Below, in pieces: positions 5,990-8,369 of a stretch of 8,369 nucleotides of DNA; positions within the stretch are counted from its first letter, which is position 1, and each line of letters starts with the position of its first letter. Source of the stretch: Ramlibacter sp. (GTDB taxonomy: Bacteria > Pseudomonadota > Gammaproteobacteria > Burkholderiales > Burkholderiaceae_C); assembly GCA_025351615.1 (NCBI GenBank), contig JANXVP010000350.1, forward strand, positions 1 to 8,369, given 5' to 3'. The notes beneath the pieces were generated by a model. The model had not been told where the DNA came from. It saw only the letters and a list, made by a program, of their open reading frames with translations, and ran no database searches. The translations under genes and the position numbers were made by a program.

Positions 5990-6047
5990 GCCGCCCGGCC
6001 GCTCCGAAGACTCATTGCGCCGCAGCTCGAAGAGCGGAGGTTTGCTG
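5924..6047 (+). repeat. two tandem 62-bp direct repeats
   Basis: Copy 1 covers 5924-5985 and copy 2 covers 5986-6047, directly abutting. By my alignment they match at 57 of 62 positions; differences are at unit positions 25, 34, 59, 61 and 62. Each copy starts with ATGAGCCGCCCGGCCGCTCC and contains GAAGAGCGGAGG. Each has internal complementarity: ATGAGCC with GGCTCAT in copy 1 (5924-5930, 5947-5953; shortened to five pairs in copy 2), and CCGCTC with GAGCGG in both (5937-5942 with 5970-5975; 5999-6004 with 6032-6037). The array exactly fills the space between the exonuclease stop and the transporter start at 6048. Confidence 0.95.
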
Positions 6048-6048
6048 A
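5986..6048 (+). CDS. possible 20-residue coupled cistron in repeat copy 2
   Basis: This frame reads MSRPAAPKTHC and ends AEVC, nearly the same as the frame in copy 1. It has a strong GGAGG (5974-5978) seven bases before its ATG. Its TGA overlaps the transporter start (TGATG, 6046-6050). Translation is therefore plausible from both initiation and re-initiation. As with copy 1, a function for the peptide itself is doubtful; a leader or coupling role is possible. Confidence 0.35.
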   Translation: MSRPAAPKTHCAAARRAEVC

Positions 6049-7277
6049 TGCCGCCGTGGCGGATCGCGGCAGCCGGGCTGGTGTCGCTCGGCGTCGCAAT
6101 GGGCATCGGCCGCTTCGCCTTCACGCCGCTGTTGCCGATGATGCTGGCGGACGGTGTCATCGACCTGCCGACTGCCAGCTGGCTGGCAAGTGCCAACTAC
6201 TTCGGTTATCTGGTCGGCGCCCTGCTCTGCACTTTCCAGCCCTGGATCTGGCGTCGCATCGGCAACCCGCCGGCACCCCGGGCGACGCTGCTGGTGCGCG
6301 GCGGGATGGTTGCCACCGCCTTTCTGACGCTCGGAATGGCCTTGGATTTGCCGGCCGCCTGGCCGGCGCTGCGCTTTTTTGCCGGCGTGGCCAGCGCCCT
6401 GGTCTTCGTCTACACGTCCGGCTGGTGCCTGTCGCGGCTGGCAACGGCCGGTGTGCCTGCCATGGGGGCGCTGATCTACACCGGTCCCGGCGCCGGGATC
6501 ATGTTGAGCGGCCTGGCGGCCAGTGCGATGGTCGCGCTGAAGGGGTCGGCGTCGCTCGGCTGGCTGATTTTCGGCTTGCTGGCGGCAGTCCTCACGGCCC
6601 TGGTCTGGCCGGTGTTTCACAGCCGCCACGAGGCCGCAGCGCCACTGACCCACTCAAAGCCGCCGGCTGACCGCCTGACGTCGCAACGGCACCGCGCCGA
6701 GGTCGTGCTGCTGACGTTCGCCTACGGCCTGGCAGGCTTCGGCTACATCATCACCGCCACCTTCCTGCCGGTGATCGCCAGGCAGACGCTTGCGGATTCC
6801 GCCTGGCTGGACCTGTTCTGGCCGATCTTCGGCCTGGGCGTGATCGCCGGTGCATTGATCGCCTCCCGGATCCGGCCGACACGCAATATGCGCCTCTTGC
6901 TGGCGGGCTGCTATGGCGTGCAAGCGCTAGGCGTCGCGGCCAGCCTGGTCAGTCCGACGCTCGCCGGTTTCGCTGTCGGCAGCCTGCTGCTCGGCCTGCC
7001 TTTCACCGCCATCACCTTTTTCTCGATGCAGGAGGTGCGGCGGCTGCGGCCACAGCAGGCGCCCAGCTTCATGGGCCTGCTCACCGCGATGTACGGCGTC
7101 GGCCAGATCGCAGGGCCTCCGCTCGCGTCCGCCCTGCTGGCCCGCAGCGCCTCGCCTGGTGCGGGCTTCAGCCGCTCGCTCGAGATTGCGGCGGCAGCCT
7201 TGTTGCTAGGCGCAGTGCTCTACCTGTGGGCAGCCTGGCGCTACCCGGCGGCGACAGGCGCGAGCACGGCGCGATGA
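6048..7277 (+). CDS. YbfB/YjiJ-family MFS transporter
   Basis: The 409-residue product is an inner-membrane carrier with about twelve hydrophobic segments. The first helix contains MGIGRFAFTPLLPMM (residues 18-32), the signature of the YbfB/YjiJ group. A polar loop near residues 190-213 (SRHEAAAPLTHSKPPADR region) separates the two six-helix halves. The ends are short, as expected for the family's roughly 390-410 residues. The transported substrate is not known for this group. The ATG at 6048 is chosen because GGAGG (6036-6040) lies seven bases upstream. An in-frame TTG at 6015 would add 11 residues coded by repeat sequence and is unlikely. The gene follows the 62-bp repeats with a TGATG overlap, so it is probably cotranscribed with the exonuclease gene; a functional link between the two is not obvious. 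Confidence 0.9.
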   Translation: MPPWRIAAAGLVSLGVAMGIGRFAFTPLLPMMLADGVIDLPTASWLASANYFGYLVGALLCTFQPWIWRRIGNPPAPRATLLVRGGMVATAFLTLGMALDLPAAWPALRFFAGVASALVFVYTSGWCLSRLATAGVPAMGALIYTGPGAGIMLSGLAASAMVALKGSASLGWLIFGLLAAVLTALVWPVFHSRHEAAAPLTHSKPPADRLTSQRHRAEVVLLTFAYGLAGFGYIITATFLPVIARQTLADSAWLDLFWPIFGLGVIAGALIASRIRPTRNMRLLLAGCYGVQALGVAASLVSPTLAGFAVGSLLLGLPFTAITFFSMQEVRRLRPQQAPSFMGLLTAMYGVGQIAGPPLASALLARSASPGAGFSRSLEIAAAALLLGAVLYLWAAWRYPAATGASTAR

Positions 7278-7299
7278 TCCCGCGCATGCCGAAAAAAGG

Positions 7300-7328
7300 C
7301 TGACCGGCGGGTTGTCATTCAGTATCCT
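7300..7328 (+). promoter_or_regulatory. candidate promoter of the YhbW-type gene
   Basis: CTGACC (7300-7305) and TATCCT (7323-7328) are 17 bases apart, each four of six to the sigma-70 boxes. Transcription would begin near 7335, about 77 bases before the ATG at 7412. The gap from 7278 to 7411 shows no convincing terminator, ribosome binding site or operator. Confidence 0.3.
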
Positions 7329-7411
7329 GATCGTGCTCTCGCCCACCGCGCAGTTTGCGGCGGGGACAATGTTCAACTTGCCGATCCCGTTCTCACCCCC
7401 AGCTATCGAAC

Positions 7412-8369
7412 ATGATTCCCTTTTCAGTCCTCGACCTCGCGCCGATTCCCCAGGGCAGCGATGCCGCCCAGTCGTTTCGCAACACGGCCGACCTGGCCCA
7501 GCATGCCGAGCGCTGGGGCTACAAGCGCTATTGGCTGGCCGAGCACCACGGGATGCCCGGCATCGCCAGCGCCGCCACATCGGTCCTGATCGGCCACGTG
7601 GCGGGCAAGACCGAAACCATCCGCGTCGGCGCCGGCGGCATCATGTTGCCCAACCATTCCCCCCTGGTGATCGCTGAGCAGTTCGGCACGCTGGAGTCAC
7701 TCTATCCCGGCCGGATCGACCTGGGACTGGGACGCGCGCCAGGGTCGGACCAGGCGACAGCGCGCGCATTGCGGCGCAACCTGAGTTCGGACCCCGATGA
7801 ATTTCCCCGCGATGTGGTCGAGCTGCTGGACTTCATGGCGGAGCAGCCCCGGCAACACGTGAGGGCGGTCCCCGGAACGGGGCTGAAAGTGCCAGTCTGG
7901 ATCCTGGGTTCCAGCCTGTTCGGAGCGCAACTCGCCGCGATGCTCGGCCTGCCCTACGCTTTCGCATCGCACTTCGCACCGGCGCAGATGATGCAGGCGA
8001 TCGAGATCTACCGGGCAAGCTTCAAGCCGTCGGCCCAACTGGCCCGGCCGTACGTGATGCTGGGGTACAACGTGTTCGCCGCGGACAGCGACGCGGAAGC
8101 CGCCTTGCTGGCGACATCGATGCAACAGGCCTTCGTCAACCTGCGCAGCGGCCGGCCGACGCAGCTGCCCCCGCCCGTTCCGGGCTTCTACGAGAACGCC
8201 GGACCGTCGGAGCGTGCGTTGCTCGACAGCGTGCTGGCCTGCACCGCGATCGGTTCCCCCAACACGGTGCGCGCCGCGATGCAGGCGTTCATCGAGCGCA
8301 CCGGCGCCGACGAGCTGATGATCACCTCCCAGATCCATGGCCATCAGCACCGGCGTCGTTCCTACGAAC
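7412..8369 (+). CDS. yhbW: YhbW-type LLM-class flavin-dependent oxidoreductase, 3' end beyond the window
   Basis: The open frame runs 319 codons to the window edge without a stop. The product closely matches the YhbW group of bacterial luciferase-like (LLM) flavin enzymes, normally about 335 residues, so only about 15-20 residues are missing. Landmarks in order are [15 protein letters not shown] (residues 4-18), [20 protein letters not shown] (36-55), [20 protein letters not shown] (75-94) and the signature [17 protein letters not shown] (98-114). Later blocks are [23 protein letters not shown] and [10 protein letters not shown]. The fold is a TIM barrel using reduced FMN, and the enzyme should be cytosolic. 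The physiological substrate of YhbW proteins is not established. The ATG at 7412 fits the family N-terminus although no ribosome binding site is evident. It is preceded by 134 non-coding bases with a possible promoter, so it is probably a separate unit from the transporter gene. Confidence 0.92.
   Translation, partial: MIPFSVLDLAPIPQGSDAAQSFRNTADLAQHAERWGYKRYWLAEHHGMPGIASAATSVLIGHVAGKTETIRVGAGGIMLPNHSPLVIAEQFGTLESLYPGRIDLGLGRAPGSDQATARALRRNLSSDPDEFPRDVVELLDFMAEQPRQHVRAVPGTGLKVPVWILGSSLFGAQLAAMLGLPYAFASHFAPAQMMQAIEIYRASFKPSAQLARPYVMLGYNVFAADSDAEAALLATSMQQAFVNLRSGRPTQLPPPVPGFYENAGPSERALLDSVLACTAIGSPNTVRAAMQAFIERTGADELMITSQIHGHQHRRRSYE

Noticed and set aside
6015..6047. TTG start at 6015 for the YbfB-type transporter.
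   Set aside because: It would code 11 residues from repeat sequence, while the ATG at 6048 has GGAGG seven bases upstream and fits the family N-terminus.
5924..6047. The repeats as a CRISPR array or a mobile element end.
   Set aside because: The copies abut without spacers, there are only two, and no cas, transposase or integrase gene is near.

Overview
This is a GC-rich window with dense coding, little intergenic space and short leader regions. The protein families and their sequence style suggest a betaproteobacterium, most likely Burkholderiales; this is inferred from gene content and composition only. I see no rRNA, tRNA, CRISPR array, transposase, integrase or phage gene, and no stretch over 300 bases lacks a gene.

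Layout. At the left edge, on the minus strand, is the 5' part of an FHA-domain gene. Its reading frame is broken by an apparent one-base deletion, and it has its own plausible promoter and ribosome binding site. Upstream of it, also on the minus strand, is a 2-keto-4-pentenoate hydratase-family gene. That gene is transcribed divergently from a 12-helix MFS transporter across 75 bases. Following the transporter on the plus strand is a 480-residue YghX-type dienelactone hydrolase with a likely Tat export signal. It is fused to a C-terminal domain that I remember mainly as a separate exported protein. Next comes an exported GlcG/HbpS-like protein with a good promoter. A DUF2721 membrane protein (minus) converges on it and diverges from a small RNase D-like 3'-5' exonuclease (plus). 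The exonuclease is joined to a YbfB/YjiJ-type MFS transporter through two tandem 62-bp repeats. Last, running off the right edge, is a YhbW-type flavin-dependent monooxygenase-like gene.

How the genes relate. No complete pathway is visible. The hydratase, the first transporter and the dienelactone hydrolase all resemble enzymes of aromatic or small-acid catabolism, but no ring-cleaving oxygenase or regulator is present, so a joint pathway is only a suggestion. The hydrolase and the GlcG-like protein both look exported and may act in the periplasm.

The most unusual structure is at 5924-6050. Two 62-bp direct repeats each hold a start codon, a roughly 20-codon open frame and a GGAGG ribosome binding site. 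Each stop overlaps the next start, which makes an unbroken stop-start chain from the exonuclease, through two tiny cistrons, into the transporter. The second notable item is the hydrolase fusion. The rest of the window looks like ordinary chromosomal housekeeping and accessory metabolism.
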